Shown here piece by piece: positions 53,370-62,189 of a stretch of 64,000 bases of DNA; the first letter of the stretch is position 1, and every line of letters begins with the position of its first letter. Both the position numbers and the translations under genes were made by a program. Below the pieces are notes generated by a model, which worked only from the letters and a program-made list of their open reading frames with translations, ran no database searches and was not told the DNA's origin. The DNA comes from Terrimonas pollutisoli (GTDB lineage Bacteria; Bacteroidota; Bacteroidia; Chitinophagales; Chitinophagaceae), in the NCBI RefSeq assembly GCF_029360765.1, contig NZ_JARKNA010000007.1, positions 65,957-129,956 on the forward strand, given 5' to 3'.

Positions 53370-54149
53370 ATGAACGTTCCAATAGTTGCTGAATTATTTG
53401 CCAATGGACAATCGCCGGATGTATTGTTTTGGGTAGGCTGTGCGGGTAGCTTTGACCAACGTGCACAAAAGATCACCAAAGCGTTTGTTACCATATTGGA
53501 CAAGGTGGGAATCAACTATGCTATCCTGGGAAAAGAAGAAATGTGCACAGGAGATCCGGTTCGCAGAGCAGGCAACGAGTTCATGTTCCAGATGATGGCC
53601 TATCAGAATATTCAACTACTGAATAACTACGGCATCAAAAAAATTGTGACTACCTGCCCGCATTGTTTTAACATTATAAAAAATGAATATTCAGAGCTGG
53701 GCGGCAATTATGAAGTGATTCATCATACTGTTTTTTTACAGCAATTAATAGATGAAGGCAAAATAAAAATCAAAGAAGGCGGCAGTTTTAAAGGCAAAAA
53801 GATCACCTATCATGACAGTTGTTATTTAGGCCGTGCCAATAATATTTATGAGGCGCCGAGGAAAGTGTTGGAAGCATTGGATGCAGAGCTGGTGGAAATG
53901 AAGCGATGCCGGAGTAAAGGCTTATGCTGTGGCGCCGGCGGTGCGCAAATGTTTAAAGAGGAAGAAAAAGGCACTACCCGTGTCAATATTGAACGAAGTA
54001 ATGAAGCTATCGCAACCGGTGCGGCTATTGTTGCCTCTGCATGCCCTTTTTGTAATACGATGATGACGGATGGTGTAAAGCTGGCCGAGAAGGAAGAGAA
54101 TGTGAAGGTATTGGATGTAGCTGAATTGGTAGCAGCGAGTTTGGAATAA
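53370..54149 (+). CDS. CCG-domain iron-sulfur oxidoreductase subunit (HdrB/GlpC-like)
   Basis: A 259-residue soluble protein with two CCG (cysteine-rich) domains: VGCAGSFDQRAQ and TTCPHCFN in the first, HDSCYLGR with GLCCGAGGAQMF and SACPFCNTMM in the second. These bind a non-cubane 4Fe-4S cluster in heterodisulfide-reductase-type enzymes. It is the expected partner of the membrane subunit encoded at 48680, though four other genes now lie between. The ATG at 53370 is preferred to an upstream TTG. Confidence 0.88.
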   Translation: MNVPIVAELFANGQSPDVLFWVGCAGSFDQRAQKITKAFVTILDKVGINYAILGKEEMCTGDPVRRAGNEFMFQMMAYQNIQLLNNYGIKKIVTTCPHCFNIIKNEYSELGGNYEVIHHTVFLQQLIDEGKIKIKEGGSFKGKKITYHDSCYLGRANNIYEAPRKVLEALDAELVEMKRCRSKGLCCGAGGAQMFKEEEKGTTRVNIERSNEAIATGAAIVASACPFCNTMMTDGVKLAEKEENVKVLDVAELVAASLE

Positions 54150-54178
54150 GTCTTTCAATTAATGTGAGTGAGAGATTT

Positions 54179-54425
54179 TTAAGTTTTCAGTAGTTGTTGG
54201 TCAACATCATTAAATGTTTCTGCTTCATCTTCGATCCAAACTTTTTGGCTGGCAATGGTAATGTCGGGTACATCCCTCTTTTTTTTTGCTGAATAAATAA
54301 TGCCCAGCCAGGTGAAACCAGCTTTGGCGGAGTTTCTTCCATCTAATAAAATTTCTCCACTCTCCCTCATTATAAATCCAGTGTGCGAGAACGATCGGTT
54401 GATTCTGCGTATGTTCCATCGGCAT
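54179..54425 (-). pseudogene. small gene with frameshift in an A9 run
   Basis: The frame from 54425 reads MPMEHTQNQPIVLAHWIYNE up to FSKKK; after a nine-A run (minus strand, about 54279-54287) the next frame gives RDVPDITIASQKVWIEDEAE and ends at 54179. With one A fewer the gene would encode about 81 residues. The acidic tail and balanced composition look coding in both halves. I do not recognise the family. Confidence 0.55.
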
Positions 54426-54534
54426 AAATTTCTTGCGTAATTTAGCGGGATGAAACGCCCATATAAAGTTTTTGAAAGACAGCGAATGGTTATGGGGCGT
54501 TCCATTCGGCCAAAAAGAAATAAAAAATATACAA

Positions 54535-55050
54535 ATGAAACTTGACTATAAATACCTTCTGGACGGTAGTTTTCATTCCGGATCAAAGGTTTGGATTTAC
54601 CAGGCCAACAGAGTTTTTTCATTAGAGGAAGCGCTAAGTATTGAGGATATATTGAACGATTTTACCGCTGCCTGGAAAAGTCATGGCACCCCGGTGAAAG
54701 GCGCTGGCTACCTGTTTTTCGGTCAATTCATTATTCTGATGGCTGATGAAACCGCCACAGGTGTCAGTGGTTGCAGCACCGATAGCTCTGTCAGGGTAAT
54801 TAAAGAAATTGAGCAGCAATTTTCCGTCAGCATGTTCGACCGCACCACTCTTGCCTTTGTAGTTAAAGACAAAATACAACTGCTCCCTCTCTCCCAACTA
54901 CAATATGCCGCTGATAACAGGTTTATTGACGGAGATACTCTTTATTTCAACAATCTTGTGCAAACCAAAGAAGAATTGGAAGACAATTGGATCATTCCAC
55001 TTAAGGAAAGCTGGTTGAAAAATCGCCTGAGGGTAAAAATCGAAAGCTAA
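54535..55050 (+). CDS. conserved protein of unknown function
   Basis: A 171-residue soluble protein starting MKLDYKYLLDGSFHSGSKVW. Similar proteins are common in Bacteroidota, sometimes labelled ABC-transporter ATPase, but there is no Walker motif here, so that label is not supported. ILMADETATGVSGCSTDSSV includes the only Cys. The ATG at 54535 is preferred over the open frame upstream. It lies directly before tRNA-Gly. Confidence 0.65.
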   Translation: MKLDYKYLLDGSFHSGSKVWIYQANRVFSLEEALSIEDILNDFTAAWKSHGTPVKGAGYLFFGQFIILMADETATGVSGCSTDSSVRVIKEIEQQFSVSMFDRTTLAFVVKDKIQLLPLSQLQYAADNRFIDGDTLYFNNLVQTKEELEDNWIIPLKESWLKNRLRVKIES

Positions 55051-55073
55051 AAATTGCTAGATTTATAAGGTCT

Positions 55074-55145
55074 GCGGCAGTAGCTCAGTGGTAGAGCTTC
55101 AGTTTCCCAAACTGAAGGTCGTGGGTTCGATTCCCATTTGCCGCT
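55074..55145 (+). tRNA. tRNA-Gly (CCC)
   Basis: All arms are present: acceptor GCGGCAG with TTGCCGC, D-arm with AGCTCAGTGGTAGAGC, anticodon loop TTCCCAA flanked by TCAGT and ACTGA, and T-arm GTGGGTTCGATTCCCAT. The anticodon CCC gives glycine. CCA is not encoded. Confidence 0.95.
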
Positions 55146-55270
55146 CAGTTGTTTATTTATCAATCAACTTCTTATTAGATTTTAACGAAAGCAATCTGCC
55201 ATCCTGTCATTTACTTCCCCGCTTTCTTGTATATTTGCTCCCCGGAATTTTATCGGATAAATATTTCAAG

Positions 55271-56821
55271 ATGCCTGAGTTGCTGACACAGAAGACACAT
55301 GATGAATCAAGGCAAGGCGAAGCTTATGCTCCCTTTACCAATGATCCTGCCGTTTATCGGAAGCGATTTTATATAGAAAGTTATGGTTGCGCCATGAACT
55401 TTGCTGATAGCGAAGTGGTTGCTTCCATTTTAAGTAAAGAAGGTTTTGGCGCTACCCGCGATGTAGAAGAGGCCGATCTGATTTTTTTAAATACCTGTTC
55501 TATTCGTGAAAAGGCGGAACAAACAGTTCGCAAACGGCTCACCGAATTTCGCAAGCTAAAGAAAAGAAAACCAGGGACGCTGGTTGGTGTGCTGGGTTGC
55601 ATGGCAGAAAGATTAAAAGCAAAATTCTTAGAAGAAGAAAAACTGGTGGACATTGTCGTAGGCCCTGACGCTTATCGTTCGCTGCCCGGACTGGTAGAAG
55701 AAGCTGAAACGGGTCAGAAGGCCATTAATGTATTGTTGAGCCGTGATGAAACCTATGCTGATATCTCACCAATTCGCTTAAACAGCAATGGCATTTCTGC
55801 TTTTGTCAGCATCATGCGGGGTTGTAATAATATGTGTTCGTTCTGCGTGGTTCCGTTTACCCGGGGCAGAGAAAGAAGCCGCGATGCGGAAAGTATCGTA
55901 AATGAATGCAGGGAACTTTTTGAAAATGGTTACCGTGAAGTAACTCTGTTGGGGCAAAATGTGGACTCTTACTATTACCAGCCCGGCATCCTCCAAACCT
56001 CCCCCCAAATGGGAGGCTTAGCTGGCGCACAGCCCTTGCTTTCCGACAACTCTTCAAATAATAAGGAAGACCTCCTATCAGCAAAAAACAATTCGAAAAG
56101 CGAGGCTGGAGCTATCACCTTTGCAAAACTATTAGAACAGGTTGCCCTGATCTCACCCTTGCTGAGAATACGTTTCTCCACTTCGCATCCAAAGGACATT
56201 ACCGACGATGTGCTGTTTACCATGGCGAAGTATGAAAACATTTGCAATTACATACACCTGCCGGTGCAAAGCGGTTCAACAAGAGTATTACAGTTGATGA
56301 ATCGCACTTATACCCGTGAATGGTACAAGGCGAAAGTGGATCGCATCCGGGAAATTTTACCAGGCTGTGGTCTTAGCAGTGATATCATTGCCGGCTTTTG
56401 TACAGAAACGGAAGAAGATCACCAGGACACGCTGAGCATTATGGACTATTCGAAATACGATTACTCCTATATGTTCTTTTACAGCGAAAGGCCCGGCACC
56501 CTGGCGCAAAGAAGATATACTGATGATATTCCGCTGGAGACCAAGAAACGAAGGCTGGCCGAAATAGTGGAAATGCAAAACCGCCTCTCGCTGGAAAGCA
56601 ACCTGAGAGACATTGGAAAAATTTTCAAAGTATTAATAGAAAGCACCAGCAAAAAAAGAGATACCGAATGGATGGGCAGAACTTCTGAAAATAAAGTGAT
56701 GGTATTTCCGAAGGAAAACTATTCCGTTAAAGAAGGAGACTATGTGCTCGTGAAAGCAGAGGATTGCACACAGGGAACATTAATGGGACATATAGCCGAC
56801 ATCCCACAATCTAAGTTTTAA
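55271..56821 (+). CDS. miaB: tRNA-2-methylthio-N6-dimethylallyladenosine synthase MiaB
   Basis: A 516-residue radical-SAM methylthiotransferase for position 37 of tRNAs that read UNN codons. MTTase-domain Cys are in [19 protein letters not shown] and LGCMAERLK; the radical-SAM CxxxCxxC is CNNMCSFC; a TRAM domain closes the protein. It is about 35-40 residues longer than usual because a palindrome-bearing insert at about 55979-56105 (residues about 237-278) is read in frame after [11 protein letters not shown]. The ATG at 55271 fits the family; the upstream open frame runs through the tRNA and is not coding. Confidence 0.94.
   Translation: MPELLTQKTHDESRQGEAYAPFTNDPAVYRKRFYIESYGCAMNFADSEVVASILSKEGFGATRDVEEADLIFLNTCSIREKAEQTVRKRLTEFRKLKKRKPGTLVGVLGCMAERLKAKFLEEEKLVDIVVGPDAYRSLPGLVEEAETGQKAINVLLSRDETYADISPIRLNSNGISAFVSIMRGCNNMCSFCVVPFTRGRERSRDAESIVNECRELFENGYREVTLLGQNVDSYYYQPGILQTSPQMGGLAGAQPLLSDNSSNNKEDLLSAKNNSKSEAGAITFAKLLEQVALISPLLRIRFSTSHPKDITDDVLFTMAKYENICNYIHLPVQSGSTRVLQLMNRTYTREWYKAKVDRIREILPGCGLSSDIIAGFCTETEEDHQDTLSIMDYSKYDYSYMFFYSERPGTLAQRRYTDDIPLETKKRRLAEIVEMQNRLSLESNLRDIGKIFKVLIESTSKKRDTEWMGRTSENKVMVFPKENYSVKEGDYVLVKAEDCTQGTLMGHIADIPQSKF
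55998..56016. repeat. CCTCCC-GGGAGG palindrome inside miaB
   Basis: Stem CCTCCC and GGGAGG with a 7-base loop, preceded by CTCCAAA as at 51990-52003. It lies in frame in miaB and adds residues such as [13 protein letters not shown] to the protein. Confidence 0.75.
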
Positions 56822-56858
56822 ATCATAATTGCCGCAGTAGACACCGGCAACAAACATT

Positions 56859-58097
56859 ATGGACATTCAATCAATAAAAAACCGGTTTGGCATCATTGGT
56901 AACTCACCTGCCCTAAATTATGCGTTGCAGGTAGCCGCCCAGGTAGCCAATACGGATCTTACAGTTTTAATAAATGGAGAAAGTGGTGTAGGTAAAGAAG
57001 CATTCTCCATGATCATTCACTCTTTATCCAACAGGAAACACAATCCTTTTATCGCTGTCAACTGTGGCGCTATCCCCGAGGGTACGATCGATTCAGAATT
57101 ATTCGGTCATGAAAAAGGATCATTTACCGGTGCTGTTGATTCGCGGAAAGGCTATTTCGAAACCGTGAATGGCGGTACTATTTTTCTAGATGAGATTGGC
57201 GAAATGCCTTTGGGTACACAGGCCAGGTTATTACGGGTACTGGAAGCAGGTGAATACATTCGTGTAGGTTCAAGCAAAGTGCAGAAAACAGATGTACGGG
57301 TAATTGCCGCTACCAATAAGGAACTTTTGCAATTAGTGCAACAGGGAAAATTCAGGGAAGATCTTTATTATCGTTTAAGCACTGTTCCCATCCGGGTGCC
57401 GGCATTGCATGACAGGAAAGAAGATATTCACCTGTTGTTTAGAAAATTTGCCGCTGACTTTGCTGATAAATATAAAACCGCTCCTATTCAACTGGATGAT
57501 GAAGCAAAAAACCTGTTAATTAATTATCCATGGCCCGGCAATGTGCGGGAATTAAAGAATATTGCAGAGCAGATGTCAGTTCTTTCACAGGAAAAACTGA
57601 TTACGGCCAAAGACCTCAATAAATTTTTGCAGCCTTATTCCAACAATCGTCTACCTGCATTAACGTCCCATCATGGCGCTACACAGGATTTTGGCAACGA
57701 AAGAGAAATTCTTTATAAACTTTTCTTCGACATGAAGAAAGATGTAACAGAATTGAAGCGGATGTTCCTGGAGATGTTGCAAAACCCCGGCATGGCGACC
57801 AAGGATCATGAATTTATCAACGGTCTCAAAGAATTGAAGTCGGCGGATGGGCTACAACCCTATTTAGTGCCGCAGGTACAGCAGCCTCAACAAGCAATAC
57901 AGCCTGTTTTGATGAACAATGACATAGATGATCATGAGGAAGTGGAAGAAAGTCTCAACATCATGGACAAGGAAAAAGAGCTGATCATAAAAGCGCTAAA
58001 AAAACATAGGAGCAAAAGAAAGGATGCGGCAATGGACCTGGGTATCAGCGAACGGACATTATACAGGAAACTGAAGGAATATGATATTGATGAATAA
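56859..58097 (+). CDS. sigma-54-dependent transcriptional activator
   Basis: A 412-residue AAA+ activator without an N-terminal sensor domain. Walker A is GESGVGKEAF; the sigma-54 contact loop reads GSFTGA instead of GAFTGA; Walker B is GGTIFLDEIGEM; the arginine-finger region is NVRELKNIAE. A Fis-type helix-turn-helix ends the protein (LKKHRSKRKDAAMDLGISER). With no receiver or GAF domain it is probably controlled by its own level or by a partner. It overlaps lptE by 17 bases. Confidence 0.92.
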   Translation: MDIQSIKNRFGIIGNSPALNYALQVAAQVANTDLTVLINGESGVGKEAFSMIIHSLSNRKHNPFIAVNCGAIPEGTIDSELFGHEKGSFTGAVDSRKGYFETVNGGTIFLDEIGEMPLGTQARLLRVLEAGEYIRVGSSKVQKTDVRVIAATNKELLQLVQQGKFREDLYYRLSTVPIRVPALHDRKEDIHLLFRKFAADFADKYKTAPIQLDDEAKNLLINYPWPGNVRELKNIAEQMSVLSQEKLITAKDLNKFLQPYSNNRLPALTSHHGATQDFGNEREILYKLFFDMKKDVTELKRMFLEMLQNPGMATKDHEFINGLKELKSADGLQPYLVPQVQQPQQAIQPVLMNNDIDDHEEVEESLNIMDKEKELIIKALKKHRSKRKDAAMDLGISERTLYRKLKEYDIDE

Positions 58098-58713
58098 ATC
58101 AGAAGTTAGAAGTCGGAAGCCTGCCGGCCGGACAGGCGGGTCAGAAGTCAGAATTACGAACAGCAAAAAGCTTTCCGCTAATAAAGCGCTTCGTATTTTA
58201 TACCTGGCGGTTGTAGCCGTTGCATTTCTTTTTGCAGCAGCAGGCAATAGTAGTTGCAACGTTTATAAATTCCGCGATGTTTCTATTCCTGACAGTATAC
58301 GGTCGGTCAAAGTAAATTTCATCGAGAACAGGGCTTCCTATGTCAACCCTCAACTAAGCCCGAGACTTACAGATAAACTCAGGCAAAAGATCGTCAGCCA
58401 AACCAGGCTTTCACAAACTAATAATGATAATGCTGACTGGGATATTAGAGGGCATATTTCCAATTATTCATTCAGCACTTCTGGTCTTACCACCCAGGGA
58501 GGCAATCGCCAACAAACAACAAACAGGCTGACAGTAACGGTGCATATCATTCTAAACGATCAGAAAGCCAATAAAACCCAGGAGTATGATGTAAGCCGGA
58601 ATTTTGAATTCGCCGCCACTCAATCCATACAACAAGCAGAAGCCAGTCTGGGGGACGAGATCATTCGTGGCCTCACAGATGATATTTTCAACCGCATTTT
58701 TTCCAATTGGTAA
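58081..58713 (+). CDS. lptE: LptE-family LPS-assembly lipoprotein
   Basis: A 210-residue lipoprotein that should plug the LptD barrel in lipopolysaccharide export. The lipobox is AAGNSSC (Cys at about residue 60), preceded by a membrane leader (LYLAVVAVAFLFAAA). The mature part has the LptE pattern: FRDVSIPDSIRSVKVNFIEN, LTDKLRQKIVSQTRL and a C-terminal LGDEIIRGLTDDIFNRIFSN. The 25-30 residues before the leader (SEVRSRKPAGRTGGSEVRI) come from a palindromic segment. The gene starts inside the end of the sigma-54 activator. Confidence 0.82.
   Translation: MILMNKSEVRSRKPAGRTGGSEVRITNSKKLSANKALRILYLAVVAVAFLFAAAGNSSCNVYKFRDVSIPDSIRSVKVNFIENRASYVNPQLSPRLTDKLRQKIVSQTRLSQTNNDNADWDIRGHISNYSFSTSGLTTQGGNRQQTTNRLTVTVHIILNDQKANKTQEYDVSRNFEFAATQSIQQAEASLGDEIIRGLTDDIFNRIFSNW
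58114..58140. repeat. palindromic segment in the lptE 5' end
   Basis: CCTGCC and GGCAGG-like arms (CCTGCCGGCCGGACAGGCGG) are flanked by near-identical phrases AGAAGTTAGAAGTCGGAAG and TCAGAAGTCAGAAT. This layout, a GC-rich hairpin between direct repeats, is that of a REP-like insertion read in frame. Confidence 0.55.
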
Positions 58714-58848
58714 CCTACAAAGGAACAAGGCACAAGTAACAAGGCGCAGGAATCATAAAACATAAATCAACCGCATTAACTGCAACATTTGAGCTATCAT
58801 GCAGTTTCAGTTGCTAACCAATAACTGTCAATTTCTTACCTTGCGGCC

Positions 58849-59679
58849 ATGAACGCTCCTGTCAATGAAATAACCAAATCCCTTACCGGGAAATTATCAC
58901 TTCGTGATTGCTCCGTAGATGAACTGCAGCAGCTTGTAAACAAATATCCTTTTTTTGGCCCGGCGCAGTTACTCTTTGCGAAAAAACTAAAAGATCAAAA
59001 CACTTCTTCGGACAATAAACATATTCAGAAAGCTTCCCTGTTTTTTCAAAACCCAGTATGGTTCGATCACCTGATCAATGATAATTCAGACGACACCATT
59101 GTTGAAAAAAAGGAAGAACCGGTTGTGTTTAACAGGAACACCGAAATGGAAACTCCGGCTACGGTGGAGAAAGTAGTTGACCAGACCTATTCCCACAAAA
59201 CACAAAAGGAAAATGACGAACCCTTTGATGAAGAAGGTTCGTTGGAAAATCAACCTGCATTAGAAATACCGAAACTAAAAATAGAACCGATTGATCCATC
59301 CAAAGCAGAACTGACATTCGAGCCGTATCATACCATCGATTATTTTGCTTCACAAGGAATAAACCCTAAACAAGAAGAAAAGCCAAAGGATTCGTTTACC
59401 AAACAACTTAAAAGCTTTACCGAGTGGCTAAAAATAATGAAACGATTACCTGTCTCTGAAATTACCGCTGACATCAGCCCTGCTGATGAGAAAAAGGTAG
59501 AGAAGATGGCAGAAACATCTATTAACGACCGCGAAGTTGTTACAGAAACCATGGCGGAAGTGTGGGAAAAGCAGGGAAATGTTCGAAAAGCCACCGAAGT
59601 CTACCGGAAATTAAGTTTGCTCAATCCCGCCAAAAGCTCTTATTTTGCAGCCAAAATTGAACAATTAAAGAATTTGTGA
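58849..59679 (+). CDS. conserved protein with C-terminal TPR-like helices
   Basis: A 276-residue protein of a family I know only from Bacteroidota. The N-terminal ~70 residues (LSLRDCSVDELQQLVNKYPF) are helical; the middle is acidic and disordered; the C terminus (TMAEVWEKQGNVRKATEVYR then KLSLLNPAKSSYFAAKIEQL) is a single TPR-like hairpin. It lies two bases before secG, so a role in secretion or the envelope is possible. No function is known. Confidence 0.7.
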   Translation: MNAPVNEITKSLTGKLSLRDCSVDELQQLVNKYPFFGPAQLLFAKKLKDQNTSSDNKHIQKASLFFQNPVWFDHLINDNSDDTIVEKKEEPVVFNRNTEMETPATVEKVVDQTYSHKTQKENDEPFDEEGSLENQPALEIPKLKIEPIDPSKAELTFEPYHTIDYFASQGINPKQEEKPKDSFTKQLKSFTEWLKIMKRLPVSEITADISPADEKKVEKMAETSINDREVVTETMAEVWEKQGNVRKATEVYRKLSLLNPAKSSYFAAKIEQLKNL

Positions 59680-59680
59680 T

Positions 59681-60031
59681 ATGACTATTTTATTTGTGAT
59701 TTTGATCATTCTGGCTTCAGTGGTGTTGGGACTTATTGTATTGATCCAAAACCCTAAAGGCGGTGGCCTGACTGGCAGTATTGCCGGCTTCAGCAATCAA
59801 TTCATGGGTGTAAAACAAACAACAGATGTGCTGGAAAAAGGCACCTGGATTTTCGCTGCTGTTGTGGGTCTTCTATGCCTGCTTTCTGCTTTTTTCATTA
59901 CCGGCAACACTTCTTCTGGTTCAGTAGATAGTAAAGCCAGTGGCGCATCGGTTCCGGCTGCTACGCAACCCGCGACACAGCCTGCACAATTACCATCGAA
60001 CACCGTGCCTCTTGATTCTCCTGCCAAATAA
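59681..60031 (+). CDS. secG: preprotein translocase subunit SecG
   Basis: A 116-residue accessory subunit of the SecYEG channel. Two membrane segments (about 3-24 and 52-72) enclose the family motif LIQNPKGGGLTGSIAGFSNQ. The Thr/Pro/Gln-rich tail is poorly conserved, as usual. It follows the TPR-like gene by one base and is closed by a strong terminator. Confidence 0.93.
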   Translation: MTILFVILIILASVVLGLIVLIQNPKGGGLTGSIAGFSNQFMGVKQTTDVLEKGTWIFAAVVGLLCLLSAFFITGNTSSGSVDSKASGASVPAATQPATQPAQLPSNTVPLDSPAK

Positions 60032-60052
60032 TCAAAACGTTATAATATTCAG

Positions 60053-60080
60053 AAACCCTGTCGCAAAGACAGGGTTTTTT
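60053..60080 (+). terminator. terminator of secG
   Basis: AAACCCTGTC (60053-60062) and GACAGGGTTT (60068-60077) form a 10-bp stem with loop GCAAA, followed by T. It is 22 bases after the secG stop. Confidence 0.88.
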
Positions 60081-60168
60081 GTTTAATTTGTTTTTTATAC
60101 CATAGCTATAAGATTAAACTAATATTTAAATGGTATAATCTATCCATATCTCAGAAAACTAAAAAGGG

Positions 60169-61179
60169 ATGAAAAGAAAAATCATACTCGGCTTTCTACT
60201 AGCTGTCGTTTTAATAGTTGCTTTTGTAGCCTGGAAATTTTTGGGCCCCACTTTACATGCTCCTGAAAAAAAATATTTCTATATACACACCGGTCAAAAT
60301 TTTGAAGGTGTAAAAACGGACCTGAAACACCAAAAAATAATGTCTGGTTCAATTTGGTTTGGCTGGGCCTCAAAAATACTTGGGTATGAAAAAGTAAAGC
60401 CCGGGCGTTACGAAATAAAAAAAGGAATGAGCCTTGTAAGCCTGGTTCGTATGCTGAAGAATGGCCAGCAATCCCCGGTAAATTTTGTGATCACGAAATT
60501 AAGAACAAAGGAATCGCTCGCTTCCCGCATTGGTAATTTGTTTGAATGTGATTCAGCCCAAATGATGCAATTTCTTAATAATGCTGATTCATTGAAAGAA
60601 TACAATTTTGATACAAGTACCGTCATGGCAATAGCGATGCCTTTTACCTACACGATTAAATGGAACACAACGCCACAAAACATCTTTCAACATTTTAATG
60701 CCGCTTATAAAAACTTTTGGACAGATGAACGGAAACAAAAAGCCACGAACCTTGGCTTAACTCCTGTGCAGGTATCAACGCTGGCTTCTATCATCGAAGA
60801 AGAAACCAACTCAAAAACAGACAAGCCAAATGTAGCCAGTGTGTACCTCAACCGGATTGCAAAAGGAATGCCCTTGCAGGCGGACCCAACGGTGAAATTT
60901 GCATTACGGGATTTTGGAATTAAAAGAGTATTAAGAGGCCATCTTGATACTCCATCGCCATACAATACTTATATCAATAAAGGTTTGCCGCCCGGTCCCA
61001 TCTGTACACCGGCAGTTGAAACAATCGATGCCGTATTGAACTCTCCCAGGACAGACTATATCTATTTTGTTGCAAACAGTGCTTTTGATGGCACTCATAT
61101 TTTTACTACTAACTATGCAGAACATATGAAGTATGCAAAACTGTACCAGCAGGAATTGAATAAAAGGAATATCAAATAA
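60169..61179 (+). CDS. mltG: endolytic murein transglycosylase MltG
   Basis: A 336-residue single-span membrane enzyme that cuts nascent peptidoglycan and so limits glycan length. The membrane anchor is at about residues 5-25. The YceG domain carries LASIIEEETNSKTDKPNVAS with catalytic E210, the LQADPTVKFAL segment, and GLPPGPICTPAVETIDAVLN. The final THIFTTNYAEHMK matches the family's HxFxxTxxEH motif. It is 5 bases from the next gene. Confidence 0.93.
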   Translation: MKRKIILGFLLAVVLIVAFVAWKFLGPTLHAPEKKYFYIHTGQNFEGVKTDLKHQKIMSGSIWFGWASKILGYEKVKPGRYEIKKGMSLVSLVRMLKNGQQSPVNFVITKLRTKESLASRIGNLFECDSAQMMQFLNNADSLKEYNFDTSTVMAIAMPFTYTIKWNTTPQNIFQHFNAAYKNFWTDERKQKATNLGLTPVQVSTLASIIEEETNSKTDKPNVASVYLNRIAKGMPLQADPTVKFALRDFGIKRVLRGHLDTPSPYNTYINKGLPPGPICTPAVETIDAVLNSPRTDYIYFVANSAFDGTHIFTTNYAEHMKYAKLYQQELNKRNIK

Positions 61180-61184
61180 TTTGC

Positions 61185-62150
61185 ATGCATTGGCTAACCC
61201 GTCTACGGAGAAGATTCCTGGTATCAACACCGGTAAAATTCCTGATCAGGAAAAGCAAAAAGATTTTGCTGCCGGGTTTCCAGGGTATTCCGCTTTTCGA
61301 TGTGATCCGGTTTTTCTTTTTACAAGCCAATAAAACAGGATTCACCGAAAGAGCCTCGGCCATTTCTTTCAACTTCACTATGACCATTCCGCCCGCCGTG
61401 ATCTTCCTGTTTACCCTTATCCCCTACCTGCCTATTTCACAGGAATTCGTCAACCAGATGTTTTCATTGATAAGAGATGTAATGCCCGGTGAAAAGAACA
61501 ACGGAAGGTTGATAAAATTTTTATCGGATATTTTAAGTAACCAACGTACTGGTTTGTTATCAACCGGCTTTTTGCTGGCGATGTTTTTCTCGTCCAATGC
61601 AGTCATGGGCATCATGCGATCCTTTGATCGAAACTATATTGGTTTCACAAAGCGCAATGATTTTCATGAACGGCTGGTAGCACTGCGTCTAACATTTATC
61701 TTGTTTATTTTATTCTTCACGTCCATCCTCACTCTTATCATGCAGGGATCTGTACTAAGGTGGTTAGGCATCACCAATTCCACCCTGATCACCGTGATTC
61801 ATAACCTGCGCTGGGTAGTTATAGTTTTACTTTTTTTCTTCAGCATCTCGTTTATATATCGTTATGCTCCTTCCGTGCACAAGCGATGGGAACTAGTCAA
61901 TCCCGGATCGATACTGGCCACGTTCCTGATGATTCTCTTTACCGCAGGCTTCTCTTATTGGGTCAGCAATTTTTCGAATTATAATGAACTATATGGCTCT
62001 ATTAGCACGGTGCTGATCCTGATGTTACTAATTTATTTTAATTCACTGGTATTGCTGATTGGATTCGAACTAAATGTGAGTATCAATTCCTTAAAACACG
62101 AAGTGGATGAAAGGAATAAAAACATTGTCAGCGGAAATCATGTAGCCTGA
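61185..62150 (+). CDS. YihY/BrkB-family membrane protein
   Basis: A 321-residue membrane protein with about six helices. RASAISFNFTMTIPPAVIFL and FFSSNAVMGIMRSFDRNY, then GSISTVLILMLLIYFNSLVL, are typical of YihY/BrkB proteins. Early reports linked them to RNase BN, which was later shown to be wrong; they are membrane proteins of unclear, possibly transport, role. It directly follows mltG and precedes a thioredoxin-like gene by 3 bases of open frame, suggesting co-transcription. Confidence 0.9.
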   Translation: MHWLTRLRRRFLVSTPVKFLIRKSKKILLPGFQGIPLFDVIRFFFLQANKTGFTERASAISFNFTMTIPPAVIFLFTLIPYLPISQEFVNQMFSLIRDVMPGEKNNGRLIKFLSDILSNQRTGLLSTGFLLAMFFSSNAVMGIMRSFDRNYIGFTKRNDFHERLVALRLTFILFILFFTSILTLIMQGSVLRWLGITNSTLITVIHNLRWVVIVLLFFFSISFIYRYAPSVHKRWELVNPGSILATFLMILFTAGFSYWVSNFSNYNELYGSISTVLILMLLIYFNSLVLLIGFELNVSINSLKHEVDERNKNIVSGNHVA

Positions 62151-62189
62151 TTTTTGTTGAAATTTGTAAAGAACCCTAAACCTAACGCT

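Noticed and set aside
54535..55050. Labelling this protein an ABC-transporter ATPase
   Set aside because: No Walker A, Walker B or signature motif is present.
55088..55270. N-terminal extension of the miaB frame through the tRNA gene
   Set aside because: The tRNA occupies the first part and the residues have no similarity to MiaB; the ATG at 55271 fits the family length.
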